Positions 42,401-52,182 of a stretch of DNA of 64,000 nucleotides are shown here, in pieces. The notes beneath the pieces are model-generated. The model had not been told where the DNA came from and searched no databases. It saw nothing but the letters and a program-made list of their open reading frames with translations. The translations under genes and the position numbers were made by a program. The stretch comes from Dendrophyllia cribrosa (Eukaryota; Cnidaria; Anthozoa; Scleractinia; Dendrophylliidae): contig JAJLRJ010000006.1 in the NCBI GenBank assembly GCA_024195265.1, forward strand, positions 10,364,853 through 10,428,852. Direction: 5' to 3'. Position 1 is the first letter of the stretch. Each line of letters opens with the position of its first letter.

Positions 42401-45400
42401 TAGATTCAGCTTGCTTGGATGGTCAGACTTTGACCCCTACCTTTTTGAATAGATAATTTTCTTTTCCAATTCTCGATAGATTGTAAATTAAAAAATAACA
42501 AAAATCAATGTACATGTAGGAAGCTCAAAATTTTCCCATTTGTCTACCCACGCGACATTGAATCCCACCAACTTGCAGCTACATTGTATCAGGATTTGTA
42601 AATGCTGTTGTTTAAAGATTAGATTTCCTCTAAGGGACATCACAAGTTGAATGAATTTGCTTAATAGACCCACTCATATAAAATTTAGCATAGAAAGTTG
42701 CATTTTTGAGTTAAAATATTCAAAGTAATCACCACCCTTCAATTACCGCCTCCCTCTCTGGCCCTCTTTCTTTCCACCCCATAATAGTACAACTTGAGAA
42801 TGATGCCAGATAAGGACTCTGATGCAACACAACTTATTGGCAACACAAAAGAGAATGTACCCTGCAAGCAGAGGTTATTTTTTTTGCTTTATGTACTGGC
42901 ATTCAAAAAGTAATCTCTGCTAATATCCACTCAATTTTTTTATTGTGCATGCGCGGGGTTCATCATGCTTTAATACCAGTCTTGTTCCCAGAAGACGCGA
43001 TCTGGCCGATGCGCCTGTGCCTGTGTCAGCAGACCAACACACGACCAGCATTTTTTAATACACAAGTTTAAAATTGGTCGAAGCCAGTTAGAAACCAGTT
43101 ATTTTAACTTATTAGTCCACAGCCGTGGACGACGCTGAATCAACGATTCGAGCGCAATCTGAAAGCAGATATCATGTGCTGGTACATAGGGCGAATTAAT
43201 AACCTCTTACCCAGTACCTGAGAGCGCTTTCAGCTGCATTTTGGAACACTCTTCTATACCAGACATCAAAAATCCCTACCCATCCCAGACTCGCTAAATG
43301 GGAGAAGGCTACAATTTATCAGAAAATTATATAAACCCTAAACAGCCCAATTATAATACTCAAAGAGTTCTTGTTTTAGACAAAAACTCTTTGACTTCTA
43401 TTTCTATCCCAAAGTAAACTGTTTGAAAACCAAATCCTTCACCGCAGCATATACCTGTATAACATATATACAAGAGTACCCCCCTCCTCCCCTGGGGTCA
43501 ATATACTGTACATAGTTGCTCTAACTTGCAATGCTTATCAGTGCTTAGATTAGTGGTCTTAATGCATTGTGTTGCAATATTAATAATTTACTGTTTTGTA
43601 AAAGCCCGTTTACACAGGCAATTTTTTTGTGAAATTTTTGTCTCACTTGTCGATGCAAGTTGCATCTTCAAATCGCATGTGTAAACGGGTGGCAATTTCA
43701 GTGCGATTTGTCGCACGATGTTGATGTTGCCGCTAGTTTACACTTGCAACAAAAATCACAAAAACACCCACATATAAGAACCTAAAATTTAAGAACTTGG
43801 AATTTAAGAATCCTGATGATTCATGCCGGAGAAAGGATTCGAAGAAAAGTACTACCACAGGGAACCCAAATAACATAATCATTTGATAATAGTGTTATTT
43901 TCCTGTGTCTTATTGAGTCGTTTTGGAAGTGATTTGAATCAGAGCGAAGATGGTTGACCTTGCACGTTTCAAATGAATTATCGTGTTTGCCACTTCGTAA
44001 ATACGAAGTGCCTATTACGTCTCAAGTTTCCATGCATTATTATCAACTCAAGTTTCCATTTATACCACAACTATTTATATTTACTATCCTTGGTGGAGAA
44101 TCTCGGGTTTCAATTTACGCACCTTTTTATAATAGTCAACCCCTGCAACCAGGGCATGAGACTTATGGTAGCCAACTAGCCAAAGTCTAGTAAAAATTCA
44201 GTTTTGGCTACGGATTTTGGCTTTCACTAGCCATTCTGGTTTACTGAAAATGGTACTGCACTGGACGGAAATGAAACTGAAAATTATTTCATATCAATCG
44301 CAATTTAAGTAAATTGAGAGAACAGAAACTAGCACATAGACTGTAAACCCCAGGGGGGTGGGGACTCCCCTATAAAAATGATGGGGGTGCTCGTCAGAAA
44401 TTTTCGAAAAACACCCTAAAAGGTACCAGAATCTCGTTTGATGGGCGTGGCTCAAAATAATTTTTACCCCTAAGAGGTACCAATTCTAAAACAACACATG
44501 TCCTTTAAAAATTTCTGTCATTTTTTCGGCTCATACTCTAAAAGGTACCGCGATAATTCTAACGGTGGTCATTTTAGATTTTAGTACCCTAAGCAGTACC
44601 AATCTACAAATTTTGACCCCTAAAAGGTACGACGAGCACCCCCGTCATTTTTATATGGATATCATGTCTGCGCCAATACTGGATTACACAATGCAATTGT
44701 ATTAAGAATACAGTTCCATGTGTGTCTCTCATTTTTGAAGCCACAGTTTTTTAAGCACATTGAAACTTCCTTGCATCTAGGTCATGCATCAATGGCTTTC
44801 CATATCACATATGCCCTGTGGTAGTTATCTGTGCTGATTGCTATTGCCCCTATCAAATTAAGAACCTATTTAAGAACCTAAGTAGCCTAAAATACCACTT
44901 AATATCATTTCTATAAGAACCTATTAGGCTAAGTTGGAAAAATCTAGGTTCTTATACGTGGGTTTTCACTGTAATATGCAATGATGCAATTTCAAATCAC
45001 ACCAAATTGTATAATTTATTATATTATCTTTAGTAATCATAAAATATATTAATTCTTTAAAAATCGCACTTAAATAACTGTAATTAACTAAAGTACAGTA
45101 ATGTATTTTATGTTGGCATACATCTGGGGAAAGAAAAAAGTTACTGTTTTATCTGAAACTAAATTAGTGTAGAAAAATCATACATTCAAGCTGTTGTAAG
45201 TTATACATGTAGCCCTCTTTTGCCCTGAAAATGCCAATAACAATGGGTATTTCTCTATGTGTTGCAGTGCAGCGTTCAGTCCTGTTATTCTGATACCTCT
45301 ATCAACTACATTGATACAAAAGAGTTTAAGGAGGATTATGGTGAATATGTTGGTCAGTCGTACACATGTTACTACAACCCCAAGACCCCAGATGAGGTGT

Positions 45401-45585
45401 TTGCAAATCGTGACAGTGTGTCTAGTGATAAAATGAAGATAATGCACTGCATCCTGTGGCCATTTGTTCTTGTGTTTTTCTGTGCTGCCATGCTGGGCAT
45501 CCTGTTCTGCCGATCCAAAGGTCATTGCTGTTTCAAGAAGGGGAGGGGATCTGTTCCCTACCAAGACCTGCAGGCAACAGCTTGA
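33401..45585 (+). CDS. Gene C: PPxY-extended BK-channel beta-subunit-like protein (KCNMB family)
   Basis: Three exons join in phase: 33401-33608 (donor CAAG|gtacga), 41732-42210 (acceptor aatgtag|GA; donor AATAAG|gtgagg) and 45268-45585 (acceptor gttgcag|TGC), giving 334 aa. Residues 1-69 are Ser/Asn-rich with PPPAYSQ; residues 70-75 are GYPPMY, so there are two PPxY motifs. A first membrane segment spans about 140-161 (LFVSFTLVGIIVLIILGVLV). A loop follows with cysteines at 175, 189, 191, 195, 201, 230, 235 and 263 and the motif SYPCLQIRVSY, then a second membrane segment (about 288-309) and a short Cys/Lys-rich tail. The two-pass fold, disulfide loop and YPCL motif match vertebrate KCNMB subunits, which modulate Ca-activated K channels. 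The long PPxY N-terminus is not part of those and suggests ubiquitin-ligase (Nedd4/WW) regulation, by inference. Confidence 0.7.
33646..35320. mobile_element. Inverted-repeat segment in intron 1 of gene C
   Basis: gatccatttgccctactgct (from 33745) recurs inverted as agcagtagggcaaatggatc near 35296-35315. Both arms are flanked by arrays of aagacctagaaaact-type 10-15-bp motifs (33650-33740; 35240-35275 inverted). It probably represents two oppositely oriented ends of one element or two tail-to-tail insertions. No reading frame of note inside. Confidence 0.55.
34097..34268. repeat. Foldback element
   Basis: ttagcttgtgagcaggccct pairs with agggcctgctcgcaagctaa, arms of about 23 bp. The interior is rich in cgctcg/gcgcga phrases. 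Confidence 0.75.
35441..35610. repeat. Foldback element with about 80-bp arms
   Basis: The arm containing gaatgtgtagccggcatgtt, aatgtttg and agaagaatgttttgat pairs with its complement ending in aacatgccggctacacattc. Eight bases are inserted in the right arm (attgtcga). The sequence resumes weakly as gaacgtgtagcccgggc just after 36805, beyond the next element. Confidence 0.8.
35628..36798. mobile_element. Non-autonomous transposon with attgtgcggg subterminal repeats
   Basis: The ends gggattctgacagggtgcgg and tgtcagaatccttg (with gcatcc before it) are inverted relatives. The motif attgtgcggg/attgtgcagg occurs several times within 150 bp of each end, in opposite orientations relative to the centre. 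No transposase. Confidence 0.75.
36820..37030. repeat. Remnant of the ancestral intron 1 shared by genes A, B and C
   Basis: aggcattttaagggttgggg, the gcttagaatataat phrase and ctcccctttcccacaagaga match intron positions near 10805-10875 plus 11500 (A) and 26365-26430 plus 27000 (B). It confirms that gene C's intron is the same intron, enlarged by insertions. Confidence 0.75.
37797..38556 (+). mobile_element. Young 5'-truncated Tx1/L1-like LINE with 16-bp target duplication
   Basis: atgaccggttgaccgt stands at 37781-37796 and again at 38557-38572, with an A-rich tail (aaataaaat repeats) directly before the second copy. The frame 37821-38306 (161 aa) starts inside the polymerase. CTFCNNSSETLIHLFWSC is the C-terminal zinc-binding (zf-RVT) motif, followed by helical sequence to the stop. 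The 5' part was lost at insertion. The exact target duplication indicates a recent event. Confidence 0.9.
38806..40360 (+). pseudogene. CR1/L2-like LINE fragment, interrupted by a DNA transposon
   Basis: The frame at 38810-39041 encodes GKSEAMLINRKN and VLGLIIDDELSWIPH, the RT region after the palm. Later frames encode SVNYGIVMWGS and ELSQWTTLYFYYKL-like text, then (after the 39405-40001 insertion) SILWNMLTKINKDMA. The 3' end has gtgtataaataaagg followed by a (tatcc)n tail at about 40335-40360. Frameshifts abound. The phrase gtgtataaataaag matches the LINE ends behind genes A and B, so it is the same or a sister family. Confidence 0.78.
39405..40001. mobile_element. 597-bp transposon with repeated cgcataat motifs and 3-bp target duplication
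   Basis: Ends CAGGGCCTCTGATATTA and its complement (CAGGGCTTCTGATATTA); AAG flanks both sides (39402-39404, 40002-40004). The octamer cgcataat and close variants occur roughly a dozen times, concentrated in the terminal 120 bp of both ends and inverted relative to one another. No transposase. A 3-bp duplication is seen in CMC- and Harbinger-type elements; the superfamily is uncertain. Confidence 0.82.
41032..41455. repeat. Large foldback with ~200-bp arms
   Basis: The left arm has caccaatatcacgctagcat, attagtaaaact, gtaaagattgctc and tacaaagaaatgtatgg. The right arm repeats these inverted (atgctagcgtgatattggtc at 41426-41445). The arms are diverged, so it is not a recent assembly artefact. 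It lies in intron 1 of gene C, 280 bp before exon 2. Confidence 0.8.
43604..43690. repeat. Hairpin with gcccgtttacaca arms
   Basis: gcccgtttacaca and tgtgtaaacggg are complements separated by about 60 bp. Part of intron 2 of gene C. Confidence 0.6.
43764..44975. mobile_element. Element with taagaacct subterminal repeats, intron 2 of gene C
   Basis: cccacatataagaacctaaa at the left and taggttcttatacgtggg at the right are inverted relatives. Extra aagaacct/agaacttgg copies lie near both ends. A second MITE (44371-44655) sits inside. No transposase found. Confidence 0.6.
44371..44655. mobile_element. MITE with tataaaaatga...tgctcgtc ends
   Basis: tataaaaatgatgggggtgc and gcacccccgtcatttttata are complements with one mismatch. 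The interior repeats the ccctaaaaggtacc/acccctaagaggtacc phrase several times. Fragments of the same family lie in introns of genes A and B. Confidence 0.82.
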
Positions 45586-45800
45586 TGTCATTCAGCTTGC
45601 CAAGATAACTGTTTTTCCTTTACTATGTAAGGGTGTAGTTAGGGGTTAGAATTCCATGTACCACAGGAAACAACAGTGGAAGTTAGGGAACCACTGATGG
45701 GCCATATAAATTTTGTCGTAGTTATTAATTAACCTAGTGGTCATAATTATTAACTAGGTTACATAATATTGCATAGCGGCTGCTCAGTCATGTAGCTTTC
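45586..45800 (+). other. 3' flank of gene C
   Basis: Presumed 3' UTR start. A small palindrome (aacctagtggtcataattat...taggtt, about 45732-45761) is present. I did not see a confident poly(A) signal before the tandem repeat begins. Confidence 0.35.
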
Positions 45801-45982
45801 ATTTGAATGGTCACCTTTAAGGATTTCATCCACAGACTCAAAAGTTAGAACCACCTTGAACAGCATGATAAACAGTACCACAGGAAAGTACTGCTCAATA
45901 GCTTTGAGCCGAATAGTCACACTTACTGTAGGATTTCATCCACAGACTTAAATGTTACAATCATCTTGAACAACATACATGT

Positions 45983-46660
45983 CGTCTGTTTAGTGTGATC
46001 ATCCGGGATAGTGTAGTTTTAAAAAGAACTCGGCGGTTGTTGACGTGACTTACATGTCGACAATCTGAGTGAGCGGAAGTTATCTTTAGAGCCATGTGAA
46101 TAATTGTAAACCTTCAGTTGATGGTATTAGTAATAGTAATTGGACTGAGTGGAGTACAATTCAGGGAGTAATCAGGCGAGTAATTTCAAATCGACCGAGC
46201 GCGTAGCGCGAAGATGATTTGAAATTATGAGCACAATTACCCCTGAATTGTACGACACGAAGTTCAATTACTAATTAATCGCATCAATAACAAAATTTGA
46301 GATTAAAAAGTCTATATTTTCTATCAGTTTGAAAGTAGAAAGAAAACAGCAAAAAAAGAACTCATTTACTTGCAACTGATCCAATTACAAACAGTTGTAA
46401 CTGGAAGCTATAATTCAACACCCACGTGACCGCGCGCCTATTGACCAATCACAATCAAGAATTTTGTTATTGATACGATTAAGGTGGCTAATTAGTCAAT
46501 GTTTTGTGCATTTTAATCCCTGTATCAATATTTGTTAGTGTAATTTTCATCAACAGCAAGAAATCCCACAAGTAATACAATCAACTGATGTCAGTCAATG
46601 CCAACAACAGTTTTTTTTTTCAGAGCTACACTAACCCGGACGATCACACTCGACAGACTA
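45983..46660. mobile_element. Element with gtgatcrtccggg ends and nested palindromes
   Basis: gtgtgatcatccgggatagt at the left and ctaacccggacgatcacact at the right are inverted relatives. Inside, 46131-46280 is a foldback (gtacaattcaggg...ccctgaattgtac; atttcaaatc...gatttgaaat). A gtcgacaatctgagtgagcg phrase resembles sequence near the ends of retroelements with ribozyme-like tails, but this is weak. Confidence 0.6.
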
Positions 46661-47821
46661 CTGATACTCGTGTTTAAACCATTTACAATTGAACAACGAC
46701 ACCAAAGAGCAGTATACTCCTTAATATTTAATCTTTCATTTAAATGGTCATAAGTCACAGACATTGCCCAAGATCTGACTTTGTTATAGGTAAAGGTCAG
46801 ACTGCTTCAAGCAGTAATTATAGTATTTTTGGCAAAACAGGTAGATTAAAATGACAAGTGAATTTGTAGCGTGTATAAATATTAATATTTTAGTGTTTAA
46901 GTCATAAATGGTAAGGGTACCTGACAGGTTATTTTACTGTAATAATTTGTTTGGAAGGCCTCAGTGCCCCAGATATTTGAATTAATTTTAATTGTGGGGG
47001 AAACTGTTAGGTTTTCTCTCACCGTAAGCTTTCATATGAATCGTGACGCCTAACACTATTGTCCACAGACACTATACATGTACATGTAACAATGTTACAA
47101 TAATGAACAGCACCTGCATGCAAAGGAAAGTTCGTTGTCGACATTGAAGTCATCAAAAGGTTGTGCATCAATCAGAGTGACCACACTGTAGAATTTCATT
47201 GAAGCTAGAACCACCTTGTACAGCATAATAAACGGTACCACAGGACAGTTTCATTTGAATGGTCGCACTTTAGGATTTCATCCACAGACTCAAAAGTTAG
47301 AACCACCTTGCACAGCATAATAAACAGTACCACAGGAAAGTACTGCTCAATAGCTTTTGTTTGAATGGTCGCACTTTAGGATTTCATCCACAGATTCAAA
47401 AGTTAGAACCACCTTGAATTGTACAGCATAATAAACAGTACCACAGGAAAGTAAATGTACTGCTCAATAGCTTTTGTTTGGATGGTCACACTTTAGGATT
47501 TCATCTACAGACTCGAAAGTTAGAACTGCCAGCTTGTATTGCATAATGAACAGTAACACAAAAGTACTGCTCAATAGCTTTCATTTATTTGAATTGTCAC
47601 ACTTCGGAACTCATTCACAAACTTAAAGGTTAGAACCACCTTGTGCAACATAATTAACAGTACCACAGGAAAGTACTCCGCAATAACTTTCATTTATTTG
47701 AATTGTCACACTTTAGGATCTCATTCACAAACTTAAAGGTAAGAACCACCTTGTACAGCATAATAAACAGTACCACAGGATAATACTGCTCAATAGCTTT
47801 CATTTCAATGGTCACACTTAA

Positions 47822-48271
47822 GTAACAATCCGTGTAAGAAGTAGGCAACCCAAATCCACGGAATGCAGAAAGGTGTGAATTGTGCTATTGTTGAAACTGC
47901 CACCTCATTGGCTAAAACATGAAAATCTACTATAACTTCATCAGGCAGCGCATTTATTTATCTCTAGTTTACTAATTGATTCCCTTTTAGTGAAAACTAT
48001 TGTGATTTTTAATGCAACAAAAATTCTATGTGGGGAACATGGAAAATTAGAAGTCTTTCTTGGGCATTGTTTTGGAGTCTCACGATTGGATGAAATCTTG
48101 TAACACAAAAGAAACATCGCTTTAAAATAAAGTTTCAGCAAATTTTATTTCAAAACCATGTTGTCCATAGGTTGACGTATTCTCAGTACGAAAATCTAAA
48201 CATTCTTATGTGGGGAAAGCGAAATGCATCGGAACAATAGAGAATTGCCTACTTCTTACACGGATTGTTAC
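47822..48271. mobile_element. TTAA-flanked 450-bp element inside the tandem repeat
   Basis: TTAA at 47818-47821 and 48272-48275. The ends gtaacaatccgtgtaagaag and cttcttacacggattgttac are exact complements, extended by taggcaa/ttgccta. The repeat unit reads continuously across the site if one TTAA is removed (cacactt then aagatttcatcc). No transposase inside. Confidence 0.88.
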
Positions 48272-48419
48272 TTAAAGATTTCATCCATAGACTCAAAGGT
48301 TAGAACCATCATGTACAACATAATAAACAGTACCCAAAAATGTACTGTTTAATAGTTTCATTTGAGTGGTCACACTTTGGTGTATCGTCCATTGCAGACG
48401 TAAAGGTTAAAAACATTAA

Positions 48420-48751
48420 CTACAAAACAAGAGATTTGATTCTCAGAGTAAAGGTTAGGACGACTTTGAAAAACATTAAGGGGAAGCAAAACTGCTTCTG
48501 TTTAGATTTGCTTGTTGATTGCCCCTTTCGTGTTATTATATTCGTCTTATCCAATAAAGTGCGTCCCTTACCAAGGCTTCGCGTAATGTAAGAACAACTG
48601 TTTTGTATGTTAGTGTTCTTAGGGTTGTCGTAAAAACAAATCATTGCTTCTGTAATAGATAGCAACTGCTGAAATTATGCAGTGAATCAGTAAGAATTTG
48701 GGGGCGGTGGCGGATCTAGCGGAGGGGAAAAACTCTCTACATTTCCACTTC

Positions 48752-48785
<34 letters not shown>

Positions 48786-49495
48786 ACCCCCGTTACAATG
48801 GAGTCCGGAAGTGCCAAGTAAACCACTCCAAAAGCATAATTAGGCGAGACAGTACCTATGTGGGATGCATTTTATATCAAGAATACTGTTACATTTATTT
48901 CTTCAGGTAACCGCATTTAATAAAGAAAATGATTAAAAATGTTTTTTGTTCCATTCTTCTTCGGGTAGTAAAAGAAAAGGAGGGGTACTTCATTGAGTTG
49001 AGGTGTAGTCTGGCATGTGCCCATATTTTCAACAACATGCCCCAAATTCAGAATAAAACTTACTGATTTAACATTTGAATAGACAATTTAAGATTTCATC
49101 GTCCGATAAGGAAAAGAGACTTAACGCACTTAATTGAAGACGGGACTTGCAAGAACTGCCATTTATGTTATAGTTAATTTAGGAAGATAAGTGATCGTAA
49201 TTATGTGATTAGTGTATGTTTTTGAAATACGTTTTTAACTAGGGTTTTATTAGAATTAGTTTTTAACTAGAGTTTTATTTATAATAAGGACTTCAATTTT
49301 TCTAAAATGTTAATGTTTATCTTAGTTTTTAATTAGTGTCACCAAATCAGTTTTTTTGTCCGATAATTATAATGATAAAAGAAACGGCAATTTTAGATTC
49401 TTAAACCAGTAAACGTGTTGTCTTGAAATTGTCTCTATACCGCGATCAGTCATAGAAAATTCAAGTTTGTTTAGATTTTGTTGCTATGGTTTCTT
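48420..49495. other. No gene recognised; poly-C run of 33 at 48753-48785
   Basis: Around 48705 a ggcggtggcggatctagcgg phrase precedes the poly-C run, typical of repeat-derived DNA. The rest is AT-rich with no assignable features. Confidence 0.45.
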
Positions 49496-49572
49496 CAACC
49501 TCGTTCCTGGGTTCCTCTGTCTTCAGCTACTTTCGATGCGTAGCTGAAGAGAGGACTCTGGGAACGAGGTTG
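49496..49572. repeat. 77-bp foldback
   Basis: caacctcgttcctgggttcc pairs with the arm ending gggaacgaggttg, and cttcagctac pairs with gtagctgaag at the loop. Confidence 0.85.
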
Positions 49573-49828
49573 TGGTTTCTTGATTCTTGCGCGTGCACAC
49601 TCAGTAGAAGTTGAAACGTCACCTTTTGTTTTATATCATTATACAATCTGTAGCCAGGTGTAGCCTTGAGTTATTTTCTGGACTATATTCCTGTTATTTC
49701 CTTTTGAATAATTTGTTTAACAAGTAAGCCAAATCAAAACGAGGTTTTGAATGCAGGAATTTGAAATTCAATTTGGGGCCGCGTCTTTCAAGGGTTCTTG
49801 ACAATTAAAAAATAATATTAACTTGATT

Positions 49829-49901
49829 GCGTAGCCCGTGAAATCAGTCGCCTCATCGTTCCCGGCCGGGAGCGATGACAGGTTGTATTCGCAGACTACG
49901 T
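49829..49901. repeat. Foldback with perfect central palindrome
   Basis: catcgttcccggccgggagc (continuing gatg) is nearly self-complementary at 49854-49877. Outer gcgtag and ctacg also pair. Confidence 0.75.
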
Positions 49902-49984
49902 AATTACAATAATGTGTACATGCAGCTGATATTTAAACCCCCTTTGACTTTCTTCATTTACAATCAAAGCTTACTTCTCTTAAT

Positions 49985-50735
49985 TTGATGTATAAGGAGT
50001 CAACGTCATTGAAAACGCCGTGGAATTGTTCTATCGGCGTTTCTCTCATGATTGTTGAGGACTTCGGCAACAAGAACGCCATCATTGAAGCCTACCTAGA
50101 GTCGATTGATGATATGCTCCTGAATATGCTTGTCTCCGTAAGGGTCAACGCTACAACTTACCAAAAATTAAGTAAGTAATTAAAACAGTCACAGGCAAGC
50201 AACCAATACAAGCGTCTCTCTCTCTAGCTTTTTTAAAAATTACTAGAACGGTTGCTTGGATTTGAAGAAGCGAGCGGTGTATTGGTAGAGCTACGAATAC
50301 AAGAAACAGTACGTTTCGGTTAAAAAGTATTCATGTATTTTTTTTTTGGCGGAGAAGGCAGCCTTATTAGCAAATACGCAAAATCCGATAAAAGCTGTAA
50401 CTAGACTAACTAAATCAGCAAAAGAAGATTTGCTTTATAAAAGTGTAAAAACTGCATGAAAGATGAGTATAGCAATACAACAGTTTCTTTTCAACTGAAC
50501 ATAAATGTGGAAACCTGAGGGGAGTAGTAATATTTCTGTTTTCTTTTTTTACAGACGGAACAGGAAAAGGCAAAGGAAACCAACAACAAAACATTTGATC
50601 ACGAACATTATCTCGTCCCAAGACTATCTCCTCGAAACAACAGATCGTCCAACATCGATCGCCGGACAGGAAACAGCTCGACTTGGTTGGAGAAAGAATA
50701 GAACGGCATGTCTAGTGCCATGGAGTCCATTATGA
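49985..50735 (+). CDS. Possible two-exon gene fragment, unrecognised
   Basis: A frame at 49985 encodes 60-odd residues (including EAYLESIDDMLLNMLVSVRV) and meets a good donor, ATTAA|gtaagt, at about 50172. A strong acceptor (cttttttttacag) at about 50554 opens a frame that, joined in phase, runs RNRKRQRKPTTKHL... to a stop at 50733-50735. The joined C-terminal part is basic. No homology is recognised and the true 5' end is unknown. Good splice signals and phase agreement are the only support; the region could equally be intergenic. Confidence 0.25.
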
Positions 50736-52182
50736 AATGGCTGTGCTATGGTATCGAATGGCCGAAGGATATTAACGCTGACAAGTTTGCGCGGTAGACT
50801 GTTACGAGATCGGATTTTACTTGTCCTGCAGACGGTGTAAGTTGACAGTTTTGTTAAAAGAACGTTAATTTGGAATATTTTGAGATGGGTTGGTTTCATC
50901 ACCGTAACGTCCTTAGGGGAATGTTTTGATGGGAAAATAAATATGTTGGCGTTGCGAGGATTTTGTTTTAAAGGCGACCAAAGTAAGGCATTAATTAAAC
51001 TCTGAATTCTAGGCAAGGACCTGGGTTCTACGGGAGGGCTTTGACGTCATTCGTGTTGATTTCAATTGATTTCACTGACATGTTTTAGAAATCATGCCTG
51101 ATGCCAGACAAAGTTGTCCTTTGGGACCTCGCGAAAGTTGCACGGAAAACTAACTTTAAATTATAACTGAAAGGATCATGGGTTATTTTTAATTTTTAAT
51201 TTCACGGTCTTTAGCTAGCCTCGTCTCTAATATTCCTTGGCGCGCAATAGTGGCCTCACCAGTGGAGCTGATTGGATCGGGAAGACTCGCGCTTCTCTCC
51301 AAGCTCCGTCGTTTTACTCTCTCAGCGCGTCGAGGTCTGGGAACGAGACTGTTTTTGTGCCCAGGCTCCGGCGGTTAAGAGGGCCAAGCGGCTCTGGGGA
51401 CTCAGAATGTTGTTGATCAAATGGAGAATGTTGGCAACGGTCTGTTTTGCAAAGCATTTGGACCTTAACTCGGCCTCGGCCTCGGCCTAAAATAACTTGA
51501 CCAATATGTGCTCAATACAGACGTGACACCCGTTATAAAATAGAGTATTGTAGAACGGTTCTTATTCTATACACTGTTTCGATTTGACTACGGAAGCTGG
51601 CTAGCGCTTTTAGTTTTCAGTTGGTGGATCAAAATAGCATACAAAGTAATGCGTTTCAATGACAATCACTTTAGTGGATCTAAACAAGCTTATGTTCAAT
51701 TGAATTTTGCTTTGATTAGATATTGAGTCTTTGAGCATCTCTCTAAGTGTTGATCGTATTCTTTTGTACCCCTTATATTAATACCTTTAATTTTATTTCT
51801 AGAAAAACACGACTTAACGTGCAGTGATAAAATAATTTTATATCTGGCTAAGTTTGCCCTTTAGATTTTTTTGGAAGAAAAACTTAACTATTTACTGCGA
51901 CTTCATATAAAAGATAGAAAAAATCCACAATGTTATAAGGTGGTTGGATCCACAATATTTTCGTGTCGCCGTAGCGAATACAGATTGGGAATAACAGAGC
52001 AAGTTGCCTTGGAAACCAATACATTTTTCTTGACATGTGGTCTGTGGTCGACACGCGAAGGGGCTTTGCTTGAATTCCTTACAACGACACCGAACATCAA
52101 AAATGGTCAGGTGTTAAGGGGAGAAATTTTTAACTTTTCATGGTCGTTTATCCTTTTTAAGGTAACTCTTGAAGTGAAAACT
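50736..52182. other. No gene recognised
   Basis: Short frames only. Around 51216-51350 the gcctcgtctc and ctgggaacgagac phrases echo the foldback at 49496 and may be another diverged copy. The stretch just before 52183 would be the 5' flank of the mucin-like gene. Confidence 0.35.

Larger units (their letters stand above)
45801..48419. repeat. ~110-bp degenerate tandem repeat downstream of gene C
   Basis: The unit contains ggtcacactttaggatttca, tccacagactcaaaagttag, an accaccttgtacagc phrase and agtaccacaggaaagtactg. The phrase aggatttcatc starts at about 45820, 45930, 47272, 47379, 47496, then variants at 47606 and 47715, with spacing of 107-117 bp. Two insertions split the array: 45983-46660 and 47822-48271. 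A lone inverted relic lies at about 54481-54560. Confidence 0.85.
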
